Of a stretch of DNA of 64,000 nt, positions 25,049 to 38,148 are shown in pieces. Numbering within the stretch: position 1 is the stretch's first letter; the number at the start of each line of letters is the position of its first letter. The notes below the pieces were generated by a model, which saw only the letters and a program-made list of their open reading frames with translations, was not told the origin of the DNA and did not search any database. The DNA is from Hemibagrus wyckioides. Taxonomy: Eukaryota; Chordata; Actinopteri; Siluriformes; Bagridae. Made by a program: the position numbers and the translations under genes. Location of the stretch: the NCBI RefSeq assembly GCF_019097595.1, contig NC_080720.1, positions 16,007,852 to 16,071,851 of the forward strand, read 5' to 3'.

Positions 25049-25481
25049 GTGAGTACACCGTTACCTCAAGCTCTAGCTGTGTAATGCTAGTAGTCTAAAA
25101 AGAGAATATGTTCAATTTTTAATGTGTATTTTACTGTGCATGGAATGCAGGTCAGTGTTTTAATAGAGGTGCCTGATATGGTAAAAATATCCCATAATGC
25201 ACTGGCAGGAATAGCTCAGGCCATGCTGTTATATGCAATCAGCTGCGTGATATGGTGTTTTGTTATTTTAGCAAAACTATTTAAGGTTTCTTATAACACA
25301 TGAGTTTGTCAATGATTTGCTGTAATTCTGTCCTGAAGACTTCCCCTTGAAATGTTCAAGCACCATCTTTACCTCTGCCTGTTACATATCACTGACACTA
25401 TGCTGATGATGTTCTGTAGGGAGTATCACAACTTATCTTATCTCTCTGTTTGTGTGTGTGTGTGTGTGTGTGCATCCTCAG
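25049..25481 (+). other. plxna1: Short plexin intron
   Basis: 433 nt with a (GT)n tract near 25450-25472 just before the acceptor CCTCAG. Nothing else is seen. Confidence 0.9.
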
Positions 25482-25618
25482 TCTCCGTACTTTACGCGGG
25501 TGATGCCGTCCCGCGGTCCGTTCTCTGGCGGGACAAAGATCACAATCCATGGCAGTCACCTGAACGCCGGTAGCGCTGTGTCCGTCAAGATCGGTCTCAA
25601 TACCTGCCGCTTCGAGAG
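25482..25618 (+). CDS. plxna1: Plexin-A exon F (next IPT, first half)
   Basis: It starts after ATCCTCAG in phase 0 and ends with AG before GTAACC (phase 2). It encodes [20 protein letters not shown], then [18 protein letters not shown] and the CRFER end, a second IPT/TIG fold start (RGP-x-SGGT). Confidence 0.94.
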
Positions 25619-26126
25619 GTAACCCACATCCCTCCCACAACCTTTCTTTTCATTCTGTTTCCCCTGGATCGATATACACGATTAAAGTGCAGCCTGTCGC
25701 TTTACGTAGAATCATCCCGAAGTGAATTGAGAGTGTGCTCAGAAAAAGAGCATCCATTCAAACTGAAGTGCATGATGTGTTAATCTCATAAATATCTGTC
25801 TGCTCTGATGTCTGGGTGACGGCTGGAGATTAGTTCACAGGTTTCACAAGCGCACACACTGATTTTTATTTGGTGTGATGGAGGAAATGCAGCTTCCTCC
25901 AGCGAGCTCCTACCACCAACACTCCAGAATTCCCAGCATCTGGCATGCAATCTTAGCTAGGTGGTTTATCCTATGCTTAAAGCGATTCCTCATAGCGGAA
26001 ATCCACTTCCATACACCCTATCTGCATGCCCACACACTGTCTGACATGTTGTAAGGAGCGACAGGCATGCAGGAGGATTTGAAGGCACACAGAGGGTAGC
26101 TTGATTTGGGCCTGCCAAGTGGTGTA

Positions 26127-26157
<31 letters not shown>

Positions 26158-26589
26158 CTGAGACGGAGAGAGAGAGAGAAAAGAAGGGTTTTGTGTACTT
26201 TCATATCTGGGGCGGCCCACCATGTGGGCTCCTACAGCCAGACTCCAACAGCGTGCAGGAGGGAACCAGAGCCTTTCGCCTACACACACTTCATACCTCA
26301 CTGAGGCGGATGGGCTGCTTTTCTTTTCTGAATAAGATGAGTGCTTTTAAGTGTATGTGTGTGTGTGTGTGTTTGTAAAGGGCTTTTTGTTTAAGCAGTC
26401 ATTCATTGGCTTATCTAGCCCCTGCAACATCTTCATGTCATTTCCTTGCCTATCTCTAGTTTTCACTCTCGTCTGCTTCTTTACACCTCTTGCCATCCTT
26501 TACTCTCTCTCACTCTCTTTCTCTCTCTCTATCTCTCTCACTCGCTCTCTGTCCTTCCCCCTCCCTCTCTTTCCTTCCCTCTATCTCTC

Positions 26590-26631
<42 letters not shown>

Positions 26632-28087
26632 TCTCTCCCTCTCTCTCTCTCTCCTCTTACTCTCCTCTCTCTCTCTCCCTGCACTTCTGACAACAACCTT
26701 GTCAAAATATGTACAGAACTCTGTGGGTATCTCGGCTGCGTGTTGTGAAAAATGGTTGCCAGGGCAACACGGAGAGAGGATCAGTATAAGAATTCCATGC
26801 ACACACGCTCACACATGCTGAGACACACTCTTCATCCGAATCAGGAAGATGAGAGAAGTGTCTCGCTTTTGTTTTATTCCTTCCTTATTATGCATCCTAT
26901 AAATTTTGCCCTGAATGTTCTGTAGTAATGCTTGGAGAAACACAACACACACACACTCCCTAAATCAACACTTCTGCTATTTGTACTGAATGAAAGATGC
27001 CGTAAAATGTGTTTTAAAGTCCAGGATGAGAAAAATAGTAGATTATTGTATGCTTTTCAGATTCTCTGTCACGTGGTTGTACAAACCTACATAATCACTT
27101 TCGTATGCATAAATAAGAGACGTTAATAACAATAATAATAATAATAATAGCAGGCTGTTCATTATGAAAATTCAAATTTAATGACTTGAAATTATTTAGA
27201 ATTATGAAAGGCATTATAACGCTGTACTGGAACAAACATTAGTTATAGCTGAACACTGCATTAGTGTCAAATAACTGCTCCACACTCAAGCGGCGATTTC
27301 ATAATTAAGTCAATGCGCCATATTCCTTTGTACTCACACAGGTAGAATCCCAAATAGCTTCCTGTTAACTATATGTGCTCACTGCATAAGGTCTAGGGTA
27401 ATATTTTATTACATAAGTTATAGTATAAATTGCTTAGTTGTAGGGTCATGCCAATTATATTAGAATTTGCGTGTTGGGTAACACAACGAAGAGTGCCTTG
27501 CTGCAAGCTATCCGTGTAAAATTTCACTCTTGGGACAAATTGTCTTGTTTTGAGGTTTTTTTTTTGTTGTTGTCGCTATTTAAAATGCTGCCTAATTTTT
27601 AAAACACTGCAAATAAAGTATGTCATAAATGACCTGGATTTCCTGAGAGCAGTTTTTGTGCATCAACTGACAGGCCTTTTAGCCTGGATTTATAGGACAC
27701 ATGTTTCTGTTGCCGAACATTAGGAGACTAACAGTAGAATATGCCATTTTAAACTCTTTTTGTCCCCCTACAAATATGTAAATACTGTGGAAATTGTAAT
27801 AGCATCTGTACTGTGGCATTTGTTCTGAAAGCTTTAATGGAAGTACATTAAGGCTAGGGCTTTTCATGATGAGAATTATGTATTAAAAGCAGCAAGCGGG
27901 TTGTACTAAAAACAAAACAAAACAAAATAAAACAGAAAATGCATTAGGAATTGATTTAGAATTGCTTCCTGGCTTTCTGTGTCGACATCCAGTTGAAGCA
28001 TGAGTTTCTTAAAGATTCCTACCTTTCCTTTTAGTTGTCTGTTTGCGTGTAATGACCTGTGTGTGTTTGTGTGTGTGTGTGCTCCAG
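25619..28087 (+). other. plxna1: Plexin intron with CT/GA repeats
   Basis: It holds (GA)n near 26138-26180 and a long CT-rich block at 26480-26683. AT-rich sequence follows from 27100 to 27950 with an AAT run near 27130. No gene is seen. Confidence 0.85.
26480..26683. repeat. CT-rich low-complexity block
   Basis: Interrupted (CT)n with CCCT variants. It gives rise to spurious Ser/Leu frames on the plus strand and Arg/Glu frames on the minus strand. Confidence 0.93.
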
Positions 28088-28255
28088 GCGCAGCGCGAGA
28101 GAGATTGTGTGTGTAACTCCAGCGGGTTCGGCAATCGGCGGCACTCCGGTGATGGTGGACATTAACTTCGCAGAGCTGAGGAACCCTGAGGTGAAGTTCA
28201 ACTACACGGATGACCCAACGATATTGAAGATCGAACCCAACTGGAGCATTACCAG
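28088..28255 (+). CDS. plxna1: Plexin-A exon G (IPT, second half, into next)
   Basis: It starts after GCTCCAG (G completes Arg) and ends with AG before GTACAC (phase 2). It encodes [20 protein letters not shown], the strands [10 protein letters not shown] and [11 protein letters not shown], and WSIT, finishing one IPT and starting the linker to the next. Confidence 0.94.
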
Positions 28256-31090
28256 GTACACAGGCGAGGACAAATAGACGGAGGGATAGGCGGCTACACT
28301 GATGAACAGATAGCAGGCTGTTCAAGGAAGCATGGCCATATGTTTAAATTAGTGGTGTTACTAAAGGACTGAAGATGTGTAGGTGGAATGTAGGAGCGTA
28401 ATCTGCTTGAGACGTGTGTGTGTGTAGCAAGCCAACCGTGTGGGTGCGTCACTGAGTGAACGCATAGACTTCATTTCATTTTGGGCCCTGTAGAACATCC
28501 ACAGTTGTCTGTTTCTCAAGTGTGCTCTCATACGTGATGCACATTGCATGCTTGAGAAAGAGCGTGAAGATAGGCAGCCACGTCTCCAGGGATCACACCC
28601 AACATCAGAGTTGACAGGGAAAAAAATGGCCGCCACTGGGACCGTGTTTCAAAACAGTGGCGTACTAGCATCCTGAAAATGAGAGCAACCCTTGTGACGC
28701 ACACACACACACATGCACGCACAGAGCGCTTTAGTCAGTAGTGAAATGGTGTGAGGTGTGAAACAGTGAGAGAATAAGTATGCGAATGCATTAGCCTGGG
28801 GGGAATGACCTCTTTAGGCCTCATATTTGCTGTTGCTATGATCCCATCAGAGCTTTTCTTGACTGACAGTCTAGCAATGAGTTTGCTCCCCTCGTCTGAG
28901 GGAGCAGCTCGCTTTTCCTGCTGACTTAAACATCTGTAATATCACACCATTCTACTGACGTGGCAAGTATCGGCCCATGAGTCACCGCCGACCTCTAGTT
29001 AAGCCTTATCCATCATCCTCCGGTGTGTACACTACACACATGTTCTATAGGCTTTCTATAACATCTTTCTAATTACATTACTTATCAGTGATAGGCCGCA
29101 GTGGGGTTTGGCACATGAAACTATGAAATTGCTCACCAGAGAATATGAGGGACAGAATGAGGCTTTCAGATGGACTATATTTACCCTTCTAATTACCTAT
29201 CCGAATGTGTGAGTGTAATGATCAGTAATTGCTAAATCACAGCTTAATCACAATGAATAGGTAACCAGAGGCTAATTACCTAATTAAGTCATCATATTGG
29301 CCACTATGGTGACCCACATAGGTTAATGGCTAATTCATACGTACAGAAGACGGCATGTTATGAGAACAGTATCTTCGTTTTGTAACAGAACAGGAACAGA
29401 TTAGGTTTTGCCTTGTTTGTCAGTTTGATTAACTTAACAGATTTAGCCATCTTCCCTAAAAAGTCCCTAGATTGGAGTGTGTTTGTCACACATGTCCACA
29501 GTTACTACAGTGATTATCCATAAGTCGATTGCAAACCAGTTTAAGAAGCTCTATGGGAATGTTTATATTTACAGTAAGTGTTTGGGAATTATTGGGGTTT
29601 TACATAAATTACTCCTAATATGTGACCTAATCTTCATCTAAGTGATATTAACGTATTTAAAATCCCTGAAACATTCATTTTTGTGTCTGAATTCTTTCTG
29701 GGGAGCCGGTTTGAGCGTCCAGACTTTTCAAAGTCTCAAAAGTGTTCCTGCATTGCTGTCGCCACGTTTTGTTGTACGAGATCTTCACTAGAAAATCTGA
29801 TTCAGTATTAAACACGTAACACGCAATCGTTCTTTTCACGTTAAACTATAATAGACTCATCTCTGGATTTCTTGATAAACACAGACTTAAGGAATCCTTT
29901 ACATTATCCTCTGTTCATTTTCTTTGTGGAAACACCAAGCTGTTTATTTTACAACAGCAGCATCAAATTTATGAAGGTATATCAACAGATGATCTATTGA
30001 TAAAGGTAGGATCAACCTGCATGTGAGCCCTTATCTTTAATGACTAAAATAATATGCAAGGAGTAAAACACTTAGGGAAGTGCTGTTATAACACTTATCA
30101 GGATGTGTTAAAATAATCAGTGACAGGGTGGCGTGATGCCATTACCACCTTGAAGTTGACTCTTCTTCTATAACAACATGGCCCGAAGCCTGGCCTGTTT
30201 TTCTTTTGATTTTCTTGAGTTCAATGAGACCAAAAAAACCGCAGATTGTCATGTTTCCGAGAAACACCAAAGTGTATCTGAGGCCAGGAGCCCCAGAGAA
30301 TAAAATTGTCCATGCTCTCAGGGAGGGAGGCATGGCATCTTCTCTCCCTGTCAATCATAGCGACTCTGGCCAATCGTGGACGTCTGTGAGCTCATGTGTG
30401 TAAAAGATGGCGAGTAGCACTTTCCTCCAAGTGCGTTACGCCGCCCTCAGACGTTGCATGAGCAGCAGTTCGAGAAGGTGGGAATAGGCCATGACTAAAT
30501 GAGGAAGAATATCAATTGAAAAGAAACTTCCTCTGTTCTGAAGACTCCACACTGTTCATACCCACGACTCTATAACATGGTTAAATGATCCACTGTGTAC
30601 AAAAATACCTTATCAAATTAACAATTATACATTTTTAATTGCTAAAGATCAACCTTAAAACACAGTTTGTTTATTATTAGTCTTAGTTTATTAGTGGAAC
30701 ATCTGCAATACAAATTCCTGTGAATTATCTGTTACCATAGAAACAAGCATGTGTAAAAAACTGGCCAATAAGATTTGAGAATTCAGCCAGCCCTGTGGTT
30801 CTTTTTGTGAGTTTCTAAGAGAATAATAGATTAATAGATTTTCTCTCAATTTTTCCTCTTATAATGTACTCCAGCACTGAAGTCTGGTAAATACACTTGA
30901 CTCAATAGGTTGCTTTCAGAATGGCTAAAGTGTGTATTATGGAGGATTGTGTAGCCGTGTTGTGTTGGCAGTCTGGTTAATACACGGCAGCTGTAGGTAC
31001 TAGAAATAATCGAGGCTTGATAGTGGAATTAAATCTCTAAGAAGGTGTTATAAGTTCTTTGTTTTCATGGCTTTGTGTTCTTTTCTTTAG
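28256..31090 (+). other. plxna1: Plexin intron with homeodomain-site-rich block
   Basis: No coding sequence is seen. The part at about 28800-29340 is repeat-poor and contains several TAATTA or TAATTAC sites; it may be a conserved non-coding element. The acceptor TTTCTTTAG precedes 31091. Confidence 0.75.
28800..29340. promoter_or_regulatory. Candidate enhancer-like AT block
   Basis: TTCTAATTACATTAC, TTCTAATTACCTATCC, GGCTAATTACCTAATTAAG and GGCTAATTC occur within 540 bp of otherwise non-repetitive sequence. TAATTA is the core homeodomain site. The regulatory role is inference only; no conservation could be tested. Confidence 0.25.
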
Positions 31091-31184
31091 CGGTGGGACT
31101 CCTCTGACTGTCACTGGAACTAACCTTGCCACCGTTAAGGAGCCCAAGATGAGAGCAAAGTCAGGAGCCATCAGATCTATCAAT
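31091..31184 (+). CDS. plxna1: Plexin-A exon H (IPT segment)
   Basis: It starts after CTTTAG with C completing Ser and ends before GTAAGT in phase 0. It encodes [20 protein letters not shown] and [23 protein letters not shown] is the plexin-A1 form of this IPT strand. Confidence 0.94.
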
Positions 31185-32741
31185 GTAAGTGTATACACAC
31201 ACACACACGGTACCATATAGGCCACCCCAGACTGACTCATGGGGATGTACTGAAGGGGGCAAAGAACCACCAAATGTCAATATTGTAACACTCCCTTGAT
31301 AACACATTTTTTGGTTTGTCCTATTTTTAATGTCATGAGACAATGCCTTTTATCAGGAAAAACTTTTGTTAGACAGACCCAGGAAAACCTTTTTACAATT
31401 TTTATCACAAGCAAATTAAAAGAATCCTTTATTGAGTTGTGATTTTGTCCAGAAGTGTTGTATTTATTTATTTTTAAGCTGATCTTTATTGAATGTTTGA
31501 TTAACATCTATATTTGCCATGACTTAGCCACTGAAGCTGGTATGGCAATAAATATAAATACAAACACACACGTACACAAAACACTACAGTGGTGCTGTGT
31601 ATATAATCTCCTCTTCAACTTGGACTCCCTAATCCCGCGGGTGTCTAGATTTTCCATTCTGCACAATAAAAATACAGCATTTCCCCATAGAAACAGATCC
31701 GTAAGGGGGTGTTTAATTGCCCTCACAGTAACCCTGCCTTAGGCATTTTTGCACGTTTGTGTGTTTCTGCATGTGTTTGAGTGCTGATGTGTGGCACTGC
31801 ATCTCCTTTAAGCAGTTTAACCTTTTAAATGTCAGCCGCTGACAGAAAATCAGGTCTAAAAGAGAAGTTGCCCAGGTCTCCGGCTGAGTCCCTGCAGGGC
31901 TGTAGGAACCTTTCTCCAACGCGACCTACGCACTCTTCTCCTCATCCTGCTCAGTCCATTCTCTTCCTTTCCTTCTTTCTACCTCTTTACCCTCAGTCAA
32001 TCCACTTATTCACTGAGTTTATGTCAAATGCTCACTCCTGTCCTGTGGAGTAATTCAATTCAATTAGGTTTTATTTGTATAGCGCTTCTAACAATAGACA
32101 TTTTCGCAAAGCAACACGCATACATCAATTCAGGATAGAAGTGATAAATTTTACATTTCTAGCCAGAGGTGATGGCGAGTCAGTGGTCAGGAATCAGACT
32201 CGAGGGAACCCATCCTCATCTTGGTGACCGTGAATAATGTGATTATAAATAATTCCTCTTCTATAACTTTGCACTATATGGCAAAAAAACTTAGGAAATT
32301 CATTCTAGTTTTAACATGAAATCAGTCTTGTTGAAATTAAAGCTGTTCGCAGATGGAGTGCAGAACTGTTTGTGGCTATTGCAGTCCATAGCTATTAGGC
32401 AAGTGGATCTATCCCCAGCAATTCCATACATCTCTAGTCTGTTTATATTGGGCCATCTTCAGCAGCAGTGAGCAGCCTCCATGACCGCCTTTTTAGAAAA
32501 ATGCTTGGGACTCACTTCTTCAATAACTTCATTTACTCTGTTACATTAGAAAACATCTGCTTTTTCCCCCTATTATTAAACATGTTTTCATTTTAATACT
32601 GGTTATATTGATTCTGCCATCTGACCATTTTAATAACTTTTATTGACTGTACAGTGTTTTATACCTTTTTAAAAGTCTATAAATAATGAGATGCCAAAGA
32701 AGGTTGACGTCTCTTTCTCCTTCCCCTCCTCTCGCTTTCAG
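31185..32741 (+). other. plxna1: Plexin intron with fish interspersed repeat
   Basis: It is occupied in its second half by the repeat at 32048-32540. The rest is ordinary AT-rich intron ending in a pyrimidine tract and TTTCAG. Confidence 0.85.
32048..32540. repeat. Fish interspersed repeat, degraded copy
   Basis: It begins AATTCAATTCAATTAGGTTT, then TTTGTATAGCGCTTCTAACA and later GGAACCCATCCTCATCTTGG and GTGATTATAAATAATTCCT. I recall these phrases, in this order, from a repeat very common in catfish and related otophysan genomes. No protein is encoded. The copy has many small changes. The family name and exact ends need a repeat library. Confidence 0.7.
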
Positions 32742-32981
32742 AACTGCACGGTGGTCAATAACACGGTGATGGTGTGCCTGGCGCCCTCGGTGGCAGGTTC
32801 AGACTCTGAGAGAATTGTATCGGAGGTGGGCACCAGTCCAGACGAGATAGGCTTCATTATGGATAATGTCCACTCACTGCTGGTGGTCAATGAGAGCTTC
32901 ACCTACTACCCTGACCCTGTGTTCGAACCCCTCCCTCCCACCATGCTGGAGCTCAAGCCAGGTTCACCTCTCATTCTCAAG
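32742..32981 (+). CDS. plxna1: Plexin-A exon I (IPT, 80 codons)
   Basis: It starts after GCTTTCAG in phase 0 and ends before GTAGGG in phase 0. It encodes [20 protein letters not shown], a variable acidic loop, then [20 protein letters not shown] and [12 protein letters not shown], ending [11 protein letters not shown]. This closes one IPT and opens the last. The potential N-glycosylation sites (NCT, NNT, NES) suit an extracellular domain. Confidence 0.95.
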
Positions 32982-33137
32982 GTAGGGGTCTGTCTCTTAT
33001 TTAACAATACAAACATTTTAGTACGCAATCTCTCGAGCCGATTGTTTAAACAATAAAGGTCACTGAAGCAGAAAGTATGTAAGTCCTTATATTTATTCAT
33101 TGAAATCTAATAGTGCTATGATGTCTCTCTCCCTCCT

Positions 33138-33138
33138 A

Positions 33139-33174
<36 letters not shown>

Positions 33175-33213
33175 ATCTCTCTCTCTGTCTCTCTCTCTCT
33201 GTCTGTTTGTCTC
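33138..33213. repeat. (CT)n-rich microsatellite
   Basis: Interrupted CT repeats with CCCTAT and CTGT variants. Confidence 0.93.
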
Positions 33214-33237
33214 ACTGAAATGCTTAAATATATGAGC

Positions 33238-33312
33238 ATAGGTGGCACTTAAGCTTCTGAGCTATTGATCTGAAGGTCGTGAGTTCAAATACAGAGGTGC
33301 CAGTATCTACAG
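33238..33312. repeat. tRNA-derived SINE fragment
   Basis: GGTCGTGAGTTCAAATACAG resembles a tRNA B box in SINE context, preceded by a degraded A-box-like AGGTGGCACTTAAGC. It is too short to encode anything. Confidence 0.5.
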
Positions 33313-34056
33313 TTTAGCCACATTTTAGACATTTATTTTGAAGACATGGGAGCAAGCAGAAAAATATGCCTTCTGTTTTGAGTGTTGTATGAAACAGCAG
33401 TAGGGACAAACAAAAAAAAATATTCACCTGGTGGAAAAAGCAGTTCACTGAAGGGGAAAGGACATGAGGGGAAAAAAAACATTTGCTTTCAGTTGCAGTT
33501 TTCATTTTATCTGTGCTGTATTTATCTGGGTCAGAGCTATTCACTGTAGGGTGCAGAAGAATTTTTTTTTTTTAATATTTTATTTTTAAGATGCTCGTCA
33601 GACCTTTGCACATTTTGTTCAGGAGCTCCACATGTGAACACTGGAGTACAAAGGAGCATATCTCAAAATGCACCAAAGAGCTGTCTTTTTCATAATGAAA
33701 ATGCTGGGTGAGCTAATTGATGTTTGTGCAGGGTTATTTTTTTGACCTCTTCGGTATTAGCTAAAGCACTCTGGAGACCTTTTCTCCATTCCTCATTTTA
33801 CACTACTGATGTTTTCGCCATAGCTCACGGTGCTTGAATAGTTAGCTGATCTGTTGCTTTGCCTTTCTGTAGAAATAAATGAATGTTTTGAGTCAAAACC
33901 ATTAAATAGACCTGAAACCTACAAGTGTTCAAATCTAACATTTTATGCCTACTGTTAATGCTAAAGATATTTGGACAGTAATTAAAAACCTTTCTTTGCT
34001 TTGCTTGGTGTTTTTGTTTAAGGGGGCAAAAAAGTTCTCCAAAAACTGGACCTCAT

Positions 34057-34091
<35 letters not shown>

Positions 34092-34409
34092 ATGCATCTA
34101 AACAAGGTGAATATTGATCTGTGAATTCACAAACCTTGGGTTTGTGAGCCAATAGAAAACAAAAAGACAGGGTTGTGGTCCCTTTGGTTGAAAAAACCAA
34201 ACAAAAACATAGCAGAGCTGCTTGTTATTAAGTAGTGCTCACACTGAGCTCCTGGGTCACGGTTTTCTTGCAGTTGTTTGGTGCAGATCTGACGGAATAA
34301 AATACAGTAGGCATCTTGTTCACTGACATACAGTAAGGTTTGTGTTGGTGAAATTCTGGTTGCTCTCTATACCTGATAGGCGTTTGTTGTTAGAACTGTT
34401 GGCACCTCT

Positions 34410-34500
34410 GCAAATATACTGGCTGCCAAAGAACAACCGACTTTGAGCAAGGACACTGGACACCATTAACCCTCAACTGCCCAGCTGTGTGCTTGGAATG
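34410..34500. repeat. SINE body fragment
   Basis: GAGCAAGGACACTGGACACC followed by ATTAACCCTCAACTGCCCAG resembles the common fish SINE phrase 'GAGCAAGGCCCTTAACCCTC'. It is degraded. Confidence 0.5.
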
Positions 34501-35817
34501 CTATTTCGAATCGTACACAAATATGAATAAACGTAAAATAATATAAATATTTCCCAATGTAACATGATGCAATGATGATAAACCTTTTGAAAAGAGCCAG
34601 ATTTCCTCATCGTTTTGTCCAATATCGACACTCAAATCCGTCTCGTCAGTAACAGATGAATAAATCCAGTGAATTAGTGTTAGTGTGCGCAAACAAAGCT
34701 TTAGACATATGAAGGACTAAGAAGTTCATGGCTTTCTGATTGGGGGGAAAAAAAATAAAAATAAAAAGCAATTTTTTTTTGGCAGCCTGTCTCTCAGTCA
34801 CCGATAGCATCTGAAAGACTGTTTACTCTCCCCAGCATTCATTCCTCACGTCTTTGAGCCGGCAATGCTTTAACCCATCTCCTCTGGTGATACTGACTTT
34901 ATTCCACCCCCTCCTCCTTTCCCTCTCTGCCTGAACTTCAAAGCCCTAGTTTGAAAACCCGTTGTGGTATTTTTAATGGAAAAATATTTCTTTTTCCCCT
35001 GAGCCAATTCGAATGTAAATACCGTAGCAAGCAGCACCGTGACTCCCATAACCAACTTCCTATAGTTAAATCAAACTCCGTAATGAAACCTTTTTGATTA
35101 CTACTCTCCTGCCAAGCAGCAGAGCCCCCCCTCTCACTCTACACAGAAATTAAGAGCAGCAAATCAACCCAATTCCATTAAATAATTGCAGATAAATTAG
35201 ATGTGCATCAGATTTTCCGTGCAATTAATTTTTTTTCTCTACTTTGTGCAAGGCCTCCTGGGTATATCACGAGGTGTGTGTGTGTGTCTGGGTGTGTGTG
35301 TGTAAATCAACATGTGAGCGTGCACGTTCTTGTGTGTGTCACTATTTCTGGGCTTTATTTACACGTTTAATTGGATCCCCTCCGGTGGTTAATATCTCTG
35401 CGCACACTGCCATGCCAACCTTTCTCGCGCTATTCCAACCCCAGGCCTCGCCATGAGCCCCCTGGGGAGAGGGGATATTGGATATTGGCAAACTAACTAT
35501 ATCCATGAAAATGTTAGAATCCAGCATTTCATTGGCTCGTATAGAAGAGCCTTTGTTTGATTAGCTGTCTTTTTATCCACAGAATATCAATGTGGAGACA
35601 AACAAATGTGGCTTTTAATAAACTCCAGCTTCTGTACGCAGTGATTGAAGGTGAAGTCCGGTTTTTGCCGCAGCTCTAAAGATTAAGTCTAAGTTTAGTG
35701 AGGTGTGGGACACACCCATGATTTACAGCTGACTTTGTTGATTTATAGCTGCTTTATTTGTTTGCAAATCTGTGTGCATGTAGTACATACTTAAACCTTT
35801 GCATTTGTGTGTTTTAG

Positions 35818-35961
35818 GGGAAGAACTTGATCCCGGCAGCTCCTGGTAACGCCCGGATGAACTACACCGTTCTGATAGGAGACGAGCCGTGTGTGTTGAC
35901 CGTGTCGGAGGCTCAGCTGCTGTGTGAATGGCCTGACCTCACCGGCCAGCACAAAGTCACT
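35818..35961 (+). CDS. plxna1: Plexin-A exon J (last IPT)
   Basis: It starts after GTTTTAG and ends before GTGAGT, both phase 0 (48 codons). It encodes [20 protein letters not shown], then [20 protein letters not shown] and LTGQHKVT, the core of the membrane-proximal IPT domain. NYTVLIG-x-x-PC and LTGQHKV are plexin-A signatures. Confidence 0.95.
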
Positions 35962-38148
35962 GTGAGTTTACACACAGCCATAACAGGCTTCAACCTTTCA
36001 CCTCTGCAGCGCTACCGTCGGGCCATTTAAACATGAACGAGAAATATGGAGGTATTATCGGAGCAAATCACCTGCGCACCCGTGACAGTGGAGTTTGTGC
36101 ACATATTTACCATATGCAGCAAGTTGTGATTTATAGAACAGGATTTTTTTTATGGTATGTGAGAAGGTTTGACTGCTGGGGTGTTTGAGAGAGAGCAAAA
36201 AATTCTCCCAAAAAATTCTATAGTGCCACTGTCACAGGTGCTCAGTTGTTTTGTTTTGTTTTGCTGCAATAATACCTCCATAGCGAAGTTCAATCTCATC
36301 CTAAATCTACACTTGAAACATTTCATTTGATGGTATGGTAAATCCATTATGATAATATTATCTTTTTTTGAGGCACATAAGCATATCAGCCTTCTCCCTC
36401 AACACACCCATAGGAAAAGGGTTTATTTAAATGTGGCCTCTGTTCAAATGTCAGCGTTTCTCCTATGATGATTGGTCCTGATCATGGTAATGTGTAGAAT
36501 ACTCGAGTGTTGGGTTCCAGTTCTGTTACAGGAAAATAATCATTGATGTAATGGTATGGTAGCAGCTCAGCTCATTATTAACCTCTAATGGCATGTCCCT
36601 TTTCCGCAGCAGTTTACCAATAATTGCTTTTTTGCTTTTTAAAGACGCTTTTTTTTTTGCTTACAGTTGCATTTAATGCCGTTAAAACGTCCAAGAGACA
36701 AGTTAGTTCCTGCTATCACTTATGTTATAGCCGCTATAAACAAGTCCCTGTGTAGAAGACTTAATAATGTATTAGAACAAGCACATTAATATAAACCTTG
36801 CTGCTGGCACTACTGTCCGAGCCCTGCTGTTATAGAAAATTAATCAACACCACCTGACCAGTCAGTTGCAAGAAATTCAGCAGCGCTGTGGTATTAAAAA
36901 ACTAATAAGAGCCCGGAGCAGTTTATTGGAAGCATTCAGTGAGCAGCTTTAGTCGGATTTTCCTCAGACTCGAGGTGAATAAAGATAATACCTTGCCTAG
37001 ACTCTGCTGTTAAATGCCACATCTTCGCTCACTTTCCATCCTGAACTGCATTAAGCAAACATTTTAGGGTGTGTGTTTATCCATGATATATGCTTTTTTA
37101 AAATACTTTTGCTTTTGTTTTAGAGTATTTATCCTCTATTGCATCTTCTCCATTTTTCGCCTTGTTCTTGTTTTACCCTGCATTTATTCAGCTTAACCTC
37201 TGCTCCATTTATTTCATGTTCAGATGTGATTTTAAATGGTTTTGTCTGTAGAGATTTGAGAAAAGGTGATTGTATTTACAGCCAGTAATGATTGGTGTGC
37301 TAGGAGGCAGCCTTTTTTTTTAATACAGTAAATTCCGTCCTTAAAGCTGGAGCTGCTTTCTTTCTTTCTTTTTTTTTTTTTTTTTTTATTTCCCCTCACG
37401 GATTTTATACATTAATTTTCTTAATCTACCAAGGGTATTAAAATAGCATGCTGCTATTTTTCCCAAGCTGTCTGCTCTCCTTCTGAGCAAAAAGCCCTGA
37501 GGAGGAAAAAAGATAGATGTGGGGGGGAAAGGAAAGAGAGGGGGTAGACAGAACAAAAAAGAACGAGAGCCCCTCTGAGACCTGCAGGCCCAGATGTTTG
37601 TCCTCGACCTATATACTCTGACCTATATACGAGCTGGGTGAGGGAGCCGAACATCCAGGGTGCTTTTTTGTTTTCTGCTTTCGCCTCACTTGGCTCATTT
37701 TCTGCATCCATTTTCTCTCATTCATGCAGCTTAAATCCCCCATCACTCTGTTTCTCTCTTTAACCACTCGAATGCACTTGAATATCAAGCTGACATGCTG
37801 CAACTGTGCTCCCTTTTCTGTCCGGACTACGTTTCCCACCATGCACCTCTTCCTGGTTAAACTGCGAGCACATTGTCGAGATGTGCTAGTCCCGAGCCTA
37901 ACGTAGTTTGTAATAGCCTTGTGTGGTCGGGGCTGTTTAATTAATGTGCTCTGTGTGGAGGTGTGAGGTCTTAGTGGGTTTAATGGGAAAAGCTTTAGTC
38001 TGCGTGTTCCTGGTAATTACAGCTGTTAACAGCCACTTACTACAGAACACTCAACAGAGACATTAAGTGAAAACGCTGAAAACAGGGGGAGGTGCCACAC
38101 TTCACACATTTTGGTAAAAAAAAGTGTTTGTATTTGTGTGTGGTGCAG
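35962..38148 (+). other. plxna1: Plexin intron
   Basis: 2.2 kb with AT-rich sequence, a T-rich run near 37358-37388 and no recognisable repeat family or gene. The stretch at 36840-37260 is repeat-poor, but nothing specific is seen in it. Confidence 0.8.

Larger units (their letters stand above)
32982..35817 (+). other. plxna1: Plexin intron with SINE fragments
   Basis: It contains a CT-rich repeat (33138-33213), a tRNA-like SINE fragment (33238-33312), a run of 27 A (34061-34087), a SINE-like piece (about 34410-34500) and, at about 35080-35235, an AT-rich repeat-poor patch. No gene is seen. Confidence 0.8.

Noticed and set aside
26351..26821. 156-codon Ser/Leu-rich frame
   Set aside because: Translation of the CT-rich repeat; no gene evidence.
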